Notes under the pieces: generated by a model
Database searches by the model: none
What the model was told of the DNA's origin: nothing
What the model saw: only the letters and a program-made list of their open reading frames with translations
Assembly: GCA_951800145.1 (NCBI GenBank)
Contig: CATOJE010000017.1
Coordinates: forward strand, 1 to 56,929
Origin: an uncultured Lachnospiraceae bacterium
GTDB lineage: Bacteria; Bacillota; Clostridia; Lachnospirales; Lachnospiraceae
DNA: 56,929 nt
Reading direction: 5' to 3'
Shown: one piece after another, positions 7,534-15,862 of the stretch
Layout of the letters: every line of letters starts with the position of its first letter
Position numbering within the stretch: position 1 is the first letter of the stretch
Made by a program: the position numbers and the translations under genes

Positions 7534-8145
7534 CTACTGTGCCATGCAGTTATTTGCGAAATATAAAGCCGCATTCACTGCACCGGTAACTGCATTGCTG
7601 GTAATGGTTGCGCCGCTGATGGCATTGATCTCATTGTCTGCAGAGGCGCCATTTTTCGTAACCGTAAAGGACTCTACGTTCTTTCCTGCATACTGGGCCT
7701 TCCACTCCGGCTGCTGGGCATTCATGCCGAGTCCGGCGGTCTCCGCCAGGGTTAAGAACTCAATGCCGCTTACGGTGCCGTCTGCCTGGATGCCCACAGA
7801 CACGGTAATAGCGCCGCCGTAGCCGTCGTTAGAGGTGGAGGTCACCACATAGCCCACTAAGGAGCCGGAGCCGTCCACGCCGGTCACCGCTTCGTCTACG
7901 GTGACGTTCCCCAGGCCCATGCCTGCGATCTCGCCATTTGCGGAAGCCATCACCTCGGTCAAATCGTCGCTCTCAAAGGAGTCCGCGCTGGGAAGCACGG
8001 CCCGGTAGGCCTCTGCCTTTGCCGCCAGGTTTGCCTCCTCAATGGGGCCCTTTGTCATCTCATACACACCGCCCAGACATGCGCCGGCCACTAAGGTAAT
8101 AGCGCACAGAATCAGGGCGTCCTTCATAAATCCACCTTTACTCAT
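7534..8145 (-). CDS. rnfG: Rnf complex flavoprotein subunit G
   Basis: 203 residues. One N-terminal membrane helix (about 8-26) and an extracytoplasmic FMN-binding domain. The motif SGATITS (about 175-181) contains the Thr that carries covalently bound FMN in RnfG/NqrC. GLGMNAQQPEW precedes it, as in the family. The start ATG at 8145 overlaps the rnfD stop by four bases (ATGA) and has GGAGGG upstream, so translation is coupled. A second ATG six codons in also has a binding site. Confidence 0.94.
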   Translation of the reverse strand: MSKGGFMKDALILCAITLVAGACLGGVYEMTKGPIEEANLAAKAEAYRAVLPSADSFESDDLTEVMASANGEIAGMGLGNVTVDEAVTGVDGSGSLVGYVVTSTSNDGYGGAITVSVGIQADGTVSGIEFLTLAETAGLGMNAQQPEWKAQYAGKNVESFTVTKNGASADNEINAISGATITSNAVTGAVNAALYFANNCMAQ

Positions 8146-9068
8146 GATTTCTTGCCCTCCTTTCCAAATGCTGTGGGAAGGGTAAATTTCTCAATCAGCG
8201 GAACCAGCATATTGCTGATGATGATCGCATAAGAAACACCTTCTGCGGAGCCGCCGAATAAACGGAATAATCCGGTTAAAATTCCAAGAAGCACGCCGAA
8301 GACAATCTGTCCATTAGGCGTAATGGGGCTGGTCACATAGTCTGTGGCCATGAAGAAGGCGCCGAAGATCAAACCGCCGCCGCAGATGTGAGCCATCACA
8401 AAGCTCAGATCCTGCTGTCCGAAGATAAATACGAAGATCGCTGTGGTCAGGATGTAGGTCACTGGAATCCGCAGGGAAATCACTTTCTTAGCCACCATAT
8501 AGGCTGCGCCTACTAACAGGGCAATCACAGAAACCTCGCCGATGGTCCCGGGGATCCGTCCCACAAACATAGCCGCCACATCTACTGCCTGGCCGGACTT
8601 TAACTGGGCCAGAGGAGTCGCGCCGCTCCAGCCGTCTAAGGTGAAGCTGGACATCTTGCCTGCAAAGGAGATCAGCAGGAAGCACCGTCCTGCCAGAGCC
8701 GGGTTCATAAAGTTCTGGCCTAAGCCGCCGTACAGCTGCTTTACCACAATAATGGCGAAGACGCCGCCTAATACAGGAATCCACAGGGGGATATCCGCCG
8801 GCATATTTAACGCCAGGATCATACCTGTCACCAGGGCGCTGCCGTCCGCGATGGTAATAGGCTTTTTCATCGCATACTCATATATGTACTCGCTGAGGGC
8901 GCAGGCCGCCATGGTGATGAGAATCACTAGCAGGGCGTGCAGTCCAAACTGGAATACACCGAAGGCTGCTGCCGGAAGCATGGCAATCAGCACATCGTAC
9001 ATAATACTGTTCGTTGTCACCGTGTCCCTAACGTGAGGGGAAGATGATACGTTTAATAATCGACTCAT
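8142..9068 (-). CDS. rnfD: Rnf complex membrane flavoprotein subunit D
   Basis: 308 residues, a polytopic membrane protein. MSRLLNVSSSPHVRD is the usual N-terminus. DGWSGATPLAQL (about 147-158) holds the Thr expected to carry covalent FMN. The C-terminus (EGVSYAIIISNMLVPLIEK) is typical of RnfD/NqrB. The start at 9068 has AGGAGGG at about 8 nt and lies just after the rnfC stop at 9082; upstream in-frame codons overlap rnfC and are not used. Confidence 0.95.
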   Translation of the reverse strand: MSRLLNVSSSPHVRDTVTTNSIMYDVLIAMLPAAAFGVFQFGLHALLVILITMAACALSEYIYEYAMKKPITIADGSALVTGMILALNMPADIPLWIPVLGGVFAIIVVKQLYGGLGQNFMNPALAGRCFLLISFAGKMSSFTLDGWSGATPLAQLKSGQAVDVAAMFVGRIPGTIGEVSVIALLVGAAYMVAKKVISLRIPVTYILTTAIFVFIFGQQDLSFVMAHICGGGLIFGAFFMATDYVTSPITPNGQIVFGVLLGILTGLFRLFGGSAEGVSYAIIISNMLVPLIEKFTLPTAFGKEGKKS

Positions 9069-9081
9069 GTTCAAATCCCTC

Positions 9082-10407
9082 CTACGCTTTTTTTCTGCGG
9101 TTGGCTGCAACCTGTTTTCTCATATCCTTAAAGGCCTGGGTAAGAGGACGCTTTGCGGGACAGACATAGGTACAGCTGCCGCACTCCATACATTCCATAC
9201 CGTTTACCTTCTCGAAGCCTTCGCAGTCATTCTTTAAGGCCGCCTTCATCATCATAGGCGGTACGATATGGCTGGGGCATGCCGCCACGCAGCGGCCGCA
9301 CCGGATACATGGGGTAGGCTCGCTGGCCGCCACCATATCCTTGGTAAAGCAGGTAAGTGCAGAAGAGGTCTTGGCCACCGGCACATCCATGGAAAATAAA
9401 GCCATGCCCATCATGGGGCCGCCGGAAATGATCTTTTCCGGTTCCTCCTTAAAGCCGCCTGCAGCCTCTAAAAGCTCCTGATAATTGGTTCCCAGCTTTA
9501 CGCTGAAGTTCCTGGGATCCGCGATGGCATCGCCGGTTACCGTGATGATCTTGCGGATCAGAGGCGTCTGCTTACACACCGCATTATAGATGGCGATGAC
9601 CGTGTCGATATTATCCACGATACAGCCTGCGTCCGCGGGAAGCATGGAGGAATTCACGCTTCTTCCGGTGATGGCATAGATTAAGGAACGCTCACCCCCC
9701 TGCGGATACTTGGTAAGGAGCTCCCTCACCTCGATCCTGGGCTCATCCTTTACCAGCTCCTGAAGCTTCTTAATGCCCTCCGGCTTATTATTCTCAATGC
9801 CGATGACGCCCTTTGCATTGTCAAATAAGGACAGGATTACCTTTAAGCCTCCTACGATCCGCTCCGGCTCCTCTAACATCATCCGGTAGTCGGAGGTAAG
9901 ATAGGGCTCACACTCCGCGCCATTTACCAGGATGTAATCGATCTTTGATTCATCCTTGGGCGTCAGCTTCACATGGGTGGGGAAGCCTGCCCCGCCCAGG
10001 CCCACGATGCCGGCCTCTTTTACAATGTTGCGAATCTCTTCCTTGGAAAGCTTTGTGTAGTCCCGATCCTCCCCAAAATGGGGGATGGTCTCATACAGCC
10101 CGTCGTTCTCCACGATGATGCTCATCACCATCTGGCCGCTTACCACCAGCCTGGGCTCCACTGCCTTGACTGTCCCGGACACAGAGCAGATCACATTGGC
10201 AGAGATAAAACCGCCTGCCTCGCCAATCATCTGGCCCACTAACACGCGGTCGCCCTTTTTCACCAGAGGCCTTGCCGGCGCGCCGATATGCTGGGACATC
10301 GGGAATACCAGCTCGCCCTTTGGAAGCAGTTCCTGAACCGGCTTGTTCTCTGACAGCTCTTTTCCTTCATACGGATGTATGCCGCCTTTAAATGTAGCCA
10401 AACCCAT
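9082..10407 (-). CDS. rnfC: Rnf complex subunit C, NADH-binding
   Basis: 441 residues. It starts MGLATFKGGIHPYEGKELS. GLGGAGFPTHVKL (about 137) is the Gly-rich FMN/NAD site, and ILVNGAECEPYLTSDYR follows, as in NuoF-like proteins. Two 4Fe-4S motifs are CIRCGRCVAACP (about 368) and CMECGSCTYVCP (about 406). In Rnf this subunit passes electrons to NAD+. It is the first gene of the operon C-D-G-E-A-B, with a promoter about 120 nt upstream. The complex couples reduced ferredoxin oxidation to Na+ or H+ export; the ion cannot be told from the sequence. Confidence 0.95.
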   Translation of the reverse strand: MGLATFKGGIHPYEGKELSENKPVQELLPKGELVFPMSQHIGAPARPLVKKGDRVLVGQMIGEAGGFISANVICSVSGTVKAVEPRLVVSGQMVMSIIVENDGLYETIPHFGEDRDYTKLSKEEIRNIVKEAGIVGLGGAGFPTHVKLTPKDESKIDYILVNGAECEPYLTSDYRMMLEEPERIVGGLKVILSLFDNAKGVIGIENNKPEGIKKLQELVKDEPRIEVRELLTKYPQGGERSLIYAITGRSVNSSMLPADAGCIVDNIDTVIAIYNAVCKQTPLIRKIITVTGDAIADPRNFSVKLGTNYQELLEAAGGFKEEPEKIISGGPMMGMALFSMDVPVAKTSSALTCFTKDMVAASEPTPCIRCGRCVAACPSHIVPPMMMKAALKNDCEGFEKVNGMECMECGSCTYVCPAKRPLTQAFKDMRKQVAANRRKKA

Positions 10408-10530
10408 CTAACCAAACCCTCTTTCTATAAACATTTTTCTCATTCCTGACCGGACTGCTGACCTGAGCGCCCTGTCTGCCGGCCGCAAAAAAGCCCCACA
10501 GCAGCGCTGACCAATCCTGTCATGTCTTAC

Positions 10531-10592
10531 AGTATAACATAAAATTGCCTTGTATACAAATCAATTTTCCCCATGGATTTACATTGATTTGT
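10531..10592 (-). promoter_or_regulatory. rnf operon promoter and candidate operator
   Basis: Minus strand: -35 TTGTAT (10554-10559), 17 bp, extended -10 TGTTATACT (TATACT at 10531-10536). The -35 lies inside the palindrome TTGTATACAA (10550-10559). Just upstream an inverted repeat ACAAATCAAT (10556-10565) / ATTGATTTGT (10583-10592) overlaps it. These are plausible protein-binding sites; the cognate regulator is unknown, and the match to the Rex consensus is poor. Confidence 0.6.
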
Positions 10593-11045
10593 CCCATTTC
10601 GTCCATTTTTTACCCTTAAGGGGAAGGAAAACTTTCTTATTTTTTGTTAAAATATATACAATTTAAAACCTGATTATTCGCAGATTGTTTTTTTGACAAA
10701 ACAAGACAAACTTCCTTTTTTCTTTGTATTAAAATTTGTACATAAGCGACAAAAAATCCGACAAAATCAATCCCTTGATTCCATCGGATTTTTCTTCTTT
10801 CTTCCAGTTTCTTTGTATACAATATGCACTGGTGATTGTTTTCCCGGCAATCCTCTAAGATTTTTCAGAAAATTGACCGGATCCATCTTGATAAATATTT
10901 ACATTTATTTACATTCCATTCTGCTCTTTATCTCACAGGCAGGCCCTACTGGCTTGTGAAATTTTTATTCATTTTTTCCCAGTTTTCTTCCATTCAGGAG
11001 CCTGTATTATTTGATATACTTATAAATATATATTAGCAAAAACAA
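10593..11045. other. AT-rich noncoding interval with hairpin and repeated boxes
   Basis: No supportable gene. It contains a hairpin (AAAAATCCGA at 10752 with TCGGATTTTT at 10784), a second TTGTATACAA palindrome (10813-10822), and two CTTCC...TTTCTTTGTAT boxes (about 10710 and 10801). The right part is AT-rich filler before the ABC exporter stop. Short open frames here are low in complexity and lack binding sites. Confidence 0.5.
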
Positions 11046-13028
11046 TTAATCCAACTCAGAAAGCCCGGTGTGAAGCTGATAATACCTCCCCTTATGGGCC
11101 ACCAGCTCCTCATGATCCCCACGCTCGATAATCTCCCCGTTCTCCAGAACCATGATGGCATTGGCATTGCGCACCGTAGACAAGCGGTGGGCGATGACAA
11201 AGGTAGTCCGGTTTGCCATCAGCCGGTCCATGCCGTGCTCGATATGCTTTTCCGTGCGGGTATCCACAGAGCTGGTGGCCTCATCCAGAATCAGGATGGG
11301 AGCCTTAGAGATAGCAGCCCTGGCGATATTTAACAGCTGCCGCTGGCCCTGGCTTAGGTTCGCCCCGTCTCCCTCCAGCATGGTATCATACCCCTGAGGC
11401 AGCCGCATAATAAAGGAATGGGCCGAGGCGGTTTTGGCTGCCTGGATTACCTCTTCATCAGTGGCATCCAGCCGGCCGTAGCGGATGTTCTCCCGGACCG
11501 TCCCGGTAAAGAGATGGGTGTCCTGAAGGACCATGGCAATATTCTTCCGCAGGCTTTCCCGGCTGAGCCTTCGGATATCCACCCCGTCGATGGTGATCCT
11601 TCCGGACTGAATATCATAAAACCGGTTCAGCAGATTTGTGATGGTAGTCTTCCCGGCTCCCGTGGAGCCTACAAAGGCAATCTTCTGCCCCGGCTTGGCA
11701 TAGAGGCTGATGTGCTTTAAGATGGTCTTCTCCGGCACATAGCCAAAGGTCACATCCTCAAAAACCACATGGCCTTCCATGGGCTCCAGCACTCTGGCAT
11801 CCGCCTCATCCGCCGGCTCCGGCGCCTCATCCATCACATGGAATACCCGCTCCGCGCCGGCCAGAGCGGAAAATACATTGGATATCTGCATGGAGATTTC
11901 ATTAATCGGCCGGGAAAACTGGCGGGAAAAGTTTAAAAATACTGTCAGTCCTCCCACGTCAAAGCCCTTTACCACACATAAAAGGCCGCCGATACAGGCT
12001 GTCAGGGAATAATTCACCTGACTTAAATTCCCCATCACCGGCCCCATGATGCCTCCGAAAAACTGGGCCCGGATTTGATTCTCCCTCAGCTCGCCATTCA
12101 GGATGGAAAACTCCTCTCTGGCCACCTCCTCATGGCAGAATACCTTCACCACCTTCTGCCCGGTGATGGTCTCCTCGATATAGCCGTTTAATGCTCCCAG
12201 GGAGTATTGCTGGGCGGAGAAATACTTCTGGCTCCTCCTGGCCACAGCGCCCCCGGCCTTCATCATCAGAGGAATCATCACCAGGGTGATCACCGTCAGA
12301 TAAAGATTAGTATATACCATTAAAAGGAAGGTTCCCACCAGGCTTAAGGCTCCGGAAAACAGCTGCACCAGGGTGCTGCTCAGCATATTTCCGATGGTGT
12401 CCACGTCATTGGTGAAGCGGCTCATGATGTCCCCGTTGCTGTTGGTATCATAGTACCGCACCGGCAGAGACTGAAGCTTAATAAATAAGTCCTCCCGAAG
12501 CTTCTGGAGAGCATTCTGGGCCACCGTCAGCATCACCTTGGCCTGAAAATAATTAGTAATCACCCCCAGAAGATAGACCAGCGCCATCACCCCCAGCCCT
12601 CTTGCCAGGCCGGCTGCGTCTCCCCGGCTGCCATCCACCGGGGCAATGTAGGTATTAATAATGGGGCGGAGCATATAGGAGCCTGCCAGGGTGGCGATGG
12701 TGTTCACAATCACACAGAGAAATGCCAGCATCAGCTTCCCCTTATCCTCATTCAGATATCCGAGAAGCCTCCTTACGGTCTGCTTCGCATCCTTGGGCAT
12801 CCGCTTCGGCCCCATCCCTGTCCCTCTTCTGCCGCCAGGGCCGTGGCCGCCAAACCCTCCCGGACCACCGGAACCATGACCGCCCGGACCGCCGGGGCCG
12901 TGACCGCCCGGACCACCAGGGCCATGTCCGCCGGAGCCACCCGGGCCGCGTCCGCCCGGGCCCGCTGCAGCCGCCCGGCTTCCATATCTGCGCATCAGGC
13001 TCTGCCTTCTCTTCTCCCTGTCCATCAT
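11046..13028 (-). CDS. ABC exporter half-transporter, catalytically complete subunit
   Basis: 660 residues: six-helix membrane domain (about 110-400) fused to an ATPase. Walker A is GSTGAGKTT (about 456), the signature is LSQGQRQ, and Walker B ILILDEATSSVD (about 579) has the catalytic Glu. The first 90 residues are unusual: after MMDREKRR comes a Gly/Pro/His-rich stretch (repeats of GPGGxGGH, about 20-66) and then a basic segment before the first helix. The start ATG at 13028 overlaps the upstream subunit's stop (ATGA) with AAGGAGG before it. Multidrug-type exporters of this class form heterodimers with the neighbouring subunit; substrate unknown. The operon is probably controlled by the MarR protein at 15050. 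Confidence 0.9.
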   Translation of the reverse strand: MMDREKRRQSLMRRYGSRAAAAGPGGRGPGGSGGHGPGGPGGHGPGGPGGHGSGGPGGFGGHGPGGRRGTGMGPKRMPKDAKQTVRRLLGYLNEDKGKLMLAFLCVIVNTIATLAGSYMLRPIINTYIAPVDGSRGDAAGLARGLGVMALVYLLGVITNYFQAKVMLTVAQNALQKLREDLFIKLQSLPVRYYDTNSNGDIMSRFTNDVDTIGNMLSSTLVQLFSGALSLVGTFLLMVYTNLYLTVITLVMIPLMMKAGGAVARRSQKYFSAQQYSLGALNGYIEETITGQKVVKVFCHEEVAREEFSILNGELRENQIRAQFFGGIMGPVMGNLSQVNYSLTACIGGLLCVVKGFDVGGLTVFLNFSRQFSRPINEISMQISNVFSALAGAERVFHVMDEAPEPADEADARVLEPMEGHVVFEDVTFGYVPEKTILKHISLYAKPGQKIAFVGSTGAGKTTITNLLNRFYDIQSGRITIDGVDIRRLSRESLRKNIAMVLQDTHLFTGTVRENIRYGRLDATDEEVIQAAKTASAHSFIMRLPQGYDTMLEGDGANLSQGQRQLLNIARAAISKAPILILDEATSSVDTRTEKHIEHGMDRLMANRTTFVIAHRLSTVRNANAIMVLENGEIIERGDHEELVAHKGRYYQLHTGLSELD

Positions 13029-14770
13029 GCGCCCACCTCCTTCTCCCGCTCTCTCTGGGAATAGTAAATCTCCTGGTATGCCTGGCAATGTTCCAACAGC
13101 TCCTCATGGGTTCCCATGGCAGCGATACGGCCCTCATCCAGCACCATAATCTGATCCGCGTCCTCCACAGAGCCGATGCGCTGGGCGATAATAAACTTTG
13201 TGGTATCCTTTAAGGAGGTGCGGAAGCATTCCCGGATCTTCGCCTCTGTGGCCGTGTCCACCGCGCTGGTGCTGTCATCTAAAATCAAGATTTTCGGCTT
13301 CTTCAAAAGGGCCCTGGCAATGCAGAGACGCTGCTTCTGGCCGCCGGATACATTGGCTCCGCCCTGGCCCATCTCGCTGTCATACCCCTTGGGGAAGGCT
13401 GTGACAAACCCGTCTGCCTGGGCGCTGTCCGCCGCTGCCCGGAGCTCCTCCATGGAAGCCTCCTCGTCCCCCCAGCGCAGATTCTCCTCAATGCTTCCGG
13501 AAAACAGCACATTCTTCTGGAGCACCATGCCCACGCCGTTTCGCAGATGCTCCAGGGAATAATCCCGCACATCAATCCCATCCACCAGCACCCGCCCGGA
13601 GGTAGCATCATAAAGCCTGGGAATCAGCTGCACCAGGGAGGTTTTCCCGCTTCCTGTGGCGCCGATAATGCCGATGGTCTCCCCGGGCCTTGCGGTAAAG
13701 GAAAGATGCTCCAGCACTAAGCTGTCCTCCCCTCCGTTGTAGGAAAAGCACACATCCTGAAACTCCACCTGTCCCTGCTCCACCTGCCTGTGGGGATACC
13801 CTGCCCCATCATCAGTTAAATCGATGGAAACATCCAGGATCTCATTCACCCGCTTCACACAGGCCATGGCTCTGGAGCTCTGTAAAAATACCATGGAAAG
13901 CATCATTAAGGACATCAAAATCTGCACAATATAAGTGGTAAAGGCCGTCAGATCCCCCACCTGCATCTTCCCTGCGATGATGAGATTCCCCCCGTACCAG
14001 ACCACTGCCAGAGTGGTCACATTCATAGCAAGCATCATCACCGGCATGGTAGTAATCACCACATTTAAGGCCCGCATCCCTGCATCCTTTAAGCCGGTAT
14101 TGGCCTCCTTAAATTTCGCCTCCTCATGGCCCTCCCGGACAAAGGATTTAATCACCCGCACATTGGTCAGGGCCTCCTGGATGCCGTTATTCAGCCGGTC
14201 GATGGCCTTCTGCATGGCCTCAAACCGGGGGTACGCCGTCCAGAGAATCACCGCGATGGCCAGGGTAAGCAAAGGGATCACCACCAGGATCACCAGCGCC
14301 AGCTTGGCGTTCATCAAAAAAGCCATAATCAGCGCGCCGATGAGCATCCCCGGCGCACGGAACATCATCCTGAGCCCCATCATCACCACATTCTGGATCT
14401 GCTGGATATCATTAGTCAGCCGGGTCACCAGGGAGCCGGTGGAAAAGTCATCTACATTTTTAAAGGAAAACCTCTGCACCTTGTCAAATAAATCCTGGCG
14501 GAGATCGCTGGTAAAGCTGATGGATGCCTTCGCGCTGAAATAGGCGCCGCCGATCCCGCCCAGGGCCATCACCATGGCAGTTGCCACCATCCCGGCTCCC
14601 ATCATGAGAATATAGCCATTGTCCCGGGCTGCCACCCCGTGGTTAATGATTAAGGACATCATCTTGGGAAGCATAATCTCCCCAAGGACCTCCGTAATCA
14701 TCAGAACCGGCCCCAGGATAAAAGCGGCCAGGTAGGGCCGAATGTATTTTTTATATCGCTTCAAATCCAA
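13025..14770 (-). CDS. ABC exporter half-transporter, degenerate-site subunit
   Basis: 581 residues, six membrane helices then an ATPase. Walker A is GATGSGKTS (about 370), the signature is VSGGQKQR, and Walker B reads ILILDDSTSAVD (about 495): Asp replaces the catalytic Glu. This Glu-to-Asp change is a hallmark of the regulatory site in heterodimeric exporters of the TM287/288 or BmrCD kind, and fits pairing with the complete subunit encoded next. The start appears to be TTG at 14768-14770 (GGAAGGAA just upstream); no ATG occurs until about residue 24, which is inside the first helix. A 163-bp hairpin separates it from marR. Confidence 0.9.
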   Translation of the reverse strand: MDLKRYKKYIRPYLAAFILGPVLMITEVLGEIMLPKMMSLIINHGVAARDNGYILMMGAGMVATAMVMALGGIGGAYFSAKASISFTSDLRQDLFDKVQRFSFKNVDDFSTGSLVTRLTNDIQQIQNVVMMGLRMMFRAPGMLIGALIMAFLMNAKLALVILVVIPLLTLAIAVILWTAYPRFEAMQKAIDRLNNGIQEALTNVRVIKSFVREGHEEAKFKEANTGLKDAGMRALNVVITTMPVMMLAMNVTTLAVVWYGGNLIIAGKMQVGDLTAFTTYIVQILMSLMMLSMVFLQSSRAMACVKRVNEILDVSIDLTDDGAGYPHRQVEQGQVEFQDVCFSYNGGEDSLVLEHLSFTARPGETIGIIGATGSGKTSLVQLIPRLYDATSGRVLVDGIDVRDYSLEHLRNGVGMVLQKNVLFSGSIEENLRWGDEEASMEELRAAADSAQADGFVTAFPKGYDSEMGQGGANVSGGQKQRLCIARALLKKPKILILDDSTSAVDTATEAKIRECFRTSLKDTTKFIIAQRIGSVEDADQIMVLDEGRIAAMGTHEELLEHCQAYQEIYYSQREREKEVGA

Positions 14771-14788
14771 TTCCTTCCTTTCTTAATG

Positions 14789-14951
14789 GAGCACTCTCGG
14801 AAACTCTTTGTGCCCAGATTTGTGAGATGATTTTTTGTCAGAAGTGCACAAATTTATGAGGCGTACGTGGAACGTACGTTGATTAAATTTGAGTGCTTCT
14901 GGCGGAAAATCAGCCACAAAGATGGGTGCAAGGGAGTTTCCGAGAGCGCTC
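14789..14951. repeat. 163-bp near-perfect palindrome (giant hairpin) between marR and the exporter genes
   Basis: Symmetric about 14870. The outer arms GAGCaCTCTCGGAAACTC and GAGTTTCCGAGAGCGCTC match at 17 of 18. The pairing continues inward through TGTGCCCAGATTTGTG/CACAAAGATGGGTGCA and GTCAGAAG/CTTCTGGC to a perfect CGTACGT-gga-ACGTACG tip. The left 27 bp match the short copy at 5127. It may be a miniature inverted-repeat element or a structured intercistronic RNA. It lies 19 bp upstream of the TTG start. Confidence 0.85.
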
Positions 14952-15049
14952 AATGGTCGTTGATCGTGATTGTGCGTCTGGCAGACAGGCCTGAAGCCCG
15001 GCATGAACCTTCCATACTATGGCGCAGACGCAGACCGCATCATTCACAT

Positions 15050-15496
15050 TCATGTCTGAAGGTTTCCGCAGATCCGCTGCATCAGCTCCTCAAAGCGCCG
15101 AAAATCCTCCTCCTCAAATCCGGAAAACATCTTCTCCTCAATCTGCTGGAAGATCTGGCAGCTTTGGCGCACCACATCCTCCCCCTTATCCGTCACCTGC
15201 ATCCGGTTATACCGGTTATCCTCCGCGTCCGCAGCCCGGCGGATGTACCCGGCCTTTTCCAGCTTCTTTAAGGTCACGGCGATGGTTGCCGTGGAAACCT
15301 GGTGCATCCTGGCAATATCCTTCTGAGACGCCTCTGGATTTGCGGCGATGTACATCAGAATCTGATGCTGGCTGCGGTAAACTCCGGTCTGGCGGACCTG
15401 GCTCTCGATATAAGACCGCTGCATCCGGCCGGCCTGGATAAACAGCTTCACCGCCCGGTGAGCCCAGGTATCCGGCTCCTTCGGCGCTTTGCACAT
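15050..15496 (-). CDS. MarR-family transcriptional regulator
   Basis: 148 residues with the winged-helix fold: helices around residues 15-50, the recognition part SQKDIARMHQVSTATIAVTLKKLEKAGYI (shown here only as its position, about 75-103), then the wing with AEDNRYNRMQVTDKG (about 108-122), and a C-terminal dimerisation helix. It is first in a probable operon with the two ABC exporter genes, the common arrangement of a drug- or metabolite-responsive repressor with its efflux pump. The start at 15496 has AAGGAGGG at 5-7 nt; upstream codons lack a site. It probably represses its own promoter at 15614-15642. Confidence 0.9.
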   Translation of the reverse strand: MCKAPKEPDTWAHRAVKLFIQAGRMQRSYIESQVRQTGVYRSQHQILMYIAANPEASQKDIARMHQVSTATIAVTLKKLEKAGYIRRAADAEDNRYNRMQVTDKGEDVVRQSCQIFQQIEEKMFSGFEEEDFRRFEELMQRICGNLQT

Positions 15497-15578
15497 AGAA
15501 TCCCTCCTTTTCCCGGGAGTGCGCTCCCCATTCCTTTTTATGAGCACTCTTTATCATGCTTTGGCTTTAATAGTCAGG

Positions 15579-15642
15579 TAGTTAATAGTTAGTTAGCTAT
15601 TTGATTGGGTATCATTATATCCAATTCCAGGCGGGAATGCAA
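15579..15642 (-). promoter_or_regulatory. marR-exporter promoter with repeated TAGTTA boxes
   Basis: Minus strand -35 TTGCAT (15637-15642), 17 bp, -10 TATAAT (15614-15619). Just downstream of the expected start point lie TAGTTA (15579), TAGTTA (15586) and TTAGCTA (15593); the last two form an imperfect inverted pair, a likely MarR operator. Confidence 0.7.
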
Positions 15643-15798
15643 GGGGGAAAGTGTGAAAAGTTTGTGAACTTCCGTTGTCCTTATCTATGCGGCCTATTAT
15701 CCTGCAAAAAAACCGGCTTCCATTCTCCCTGCCCTGCTCTGCCAGCTGTAAAGCTTCCGCAGGATACCACCTTTTTCGTCGGCTGGGTGATATCCACA

Positions 15799-15856
15799 AA
15801 GCCGCCATTTGACCCACATAAAACGCATCTATGGTCAGTCAAATGACGGCTTTTTT
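15799..15856. terminator. Hairpin after the iron-importer operon
   Basis: AAGCCGCCATTTGAC (15799-15813) pairs with GTCAAATGACGGCTT (15838-15852), one mismatch, 24-nt loop. The T run (TTTTTT, 15851-15856) favours plus-strand transcripts. For the minus-strand importer operon, whose stop is at 15863, the U tract is only TTTGTGG, so it acts as a weaker stop. Confidence 0.6.
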
Positions 15857-15862
15857 GCCTCA

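Noticed and set aside
10550..10592. Rex (redox) operator at the rnf promoter
   Set aside because: The palindrome lacks the TTGTTAA/TTAACAA half-site spacing; kept only as an unassigned operator.
10637..10959. Two opposing short open frames of 61 and 88 codons
   Set aside because: AT-rich palindromic DNA gives mirror-like, Lys/Phe-rich peptides; no binding sites.
14783..15271. Open frames of 73 and 134 codons across the giant hairpin
   Set aside because: They arise from the inverted repeat and the antisense of marR; no start context.
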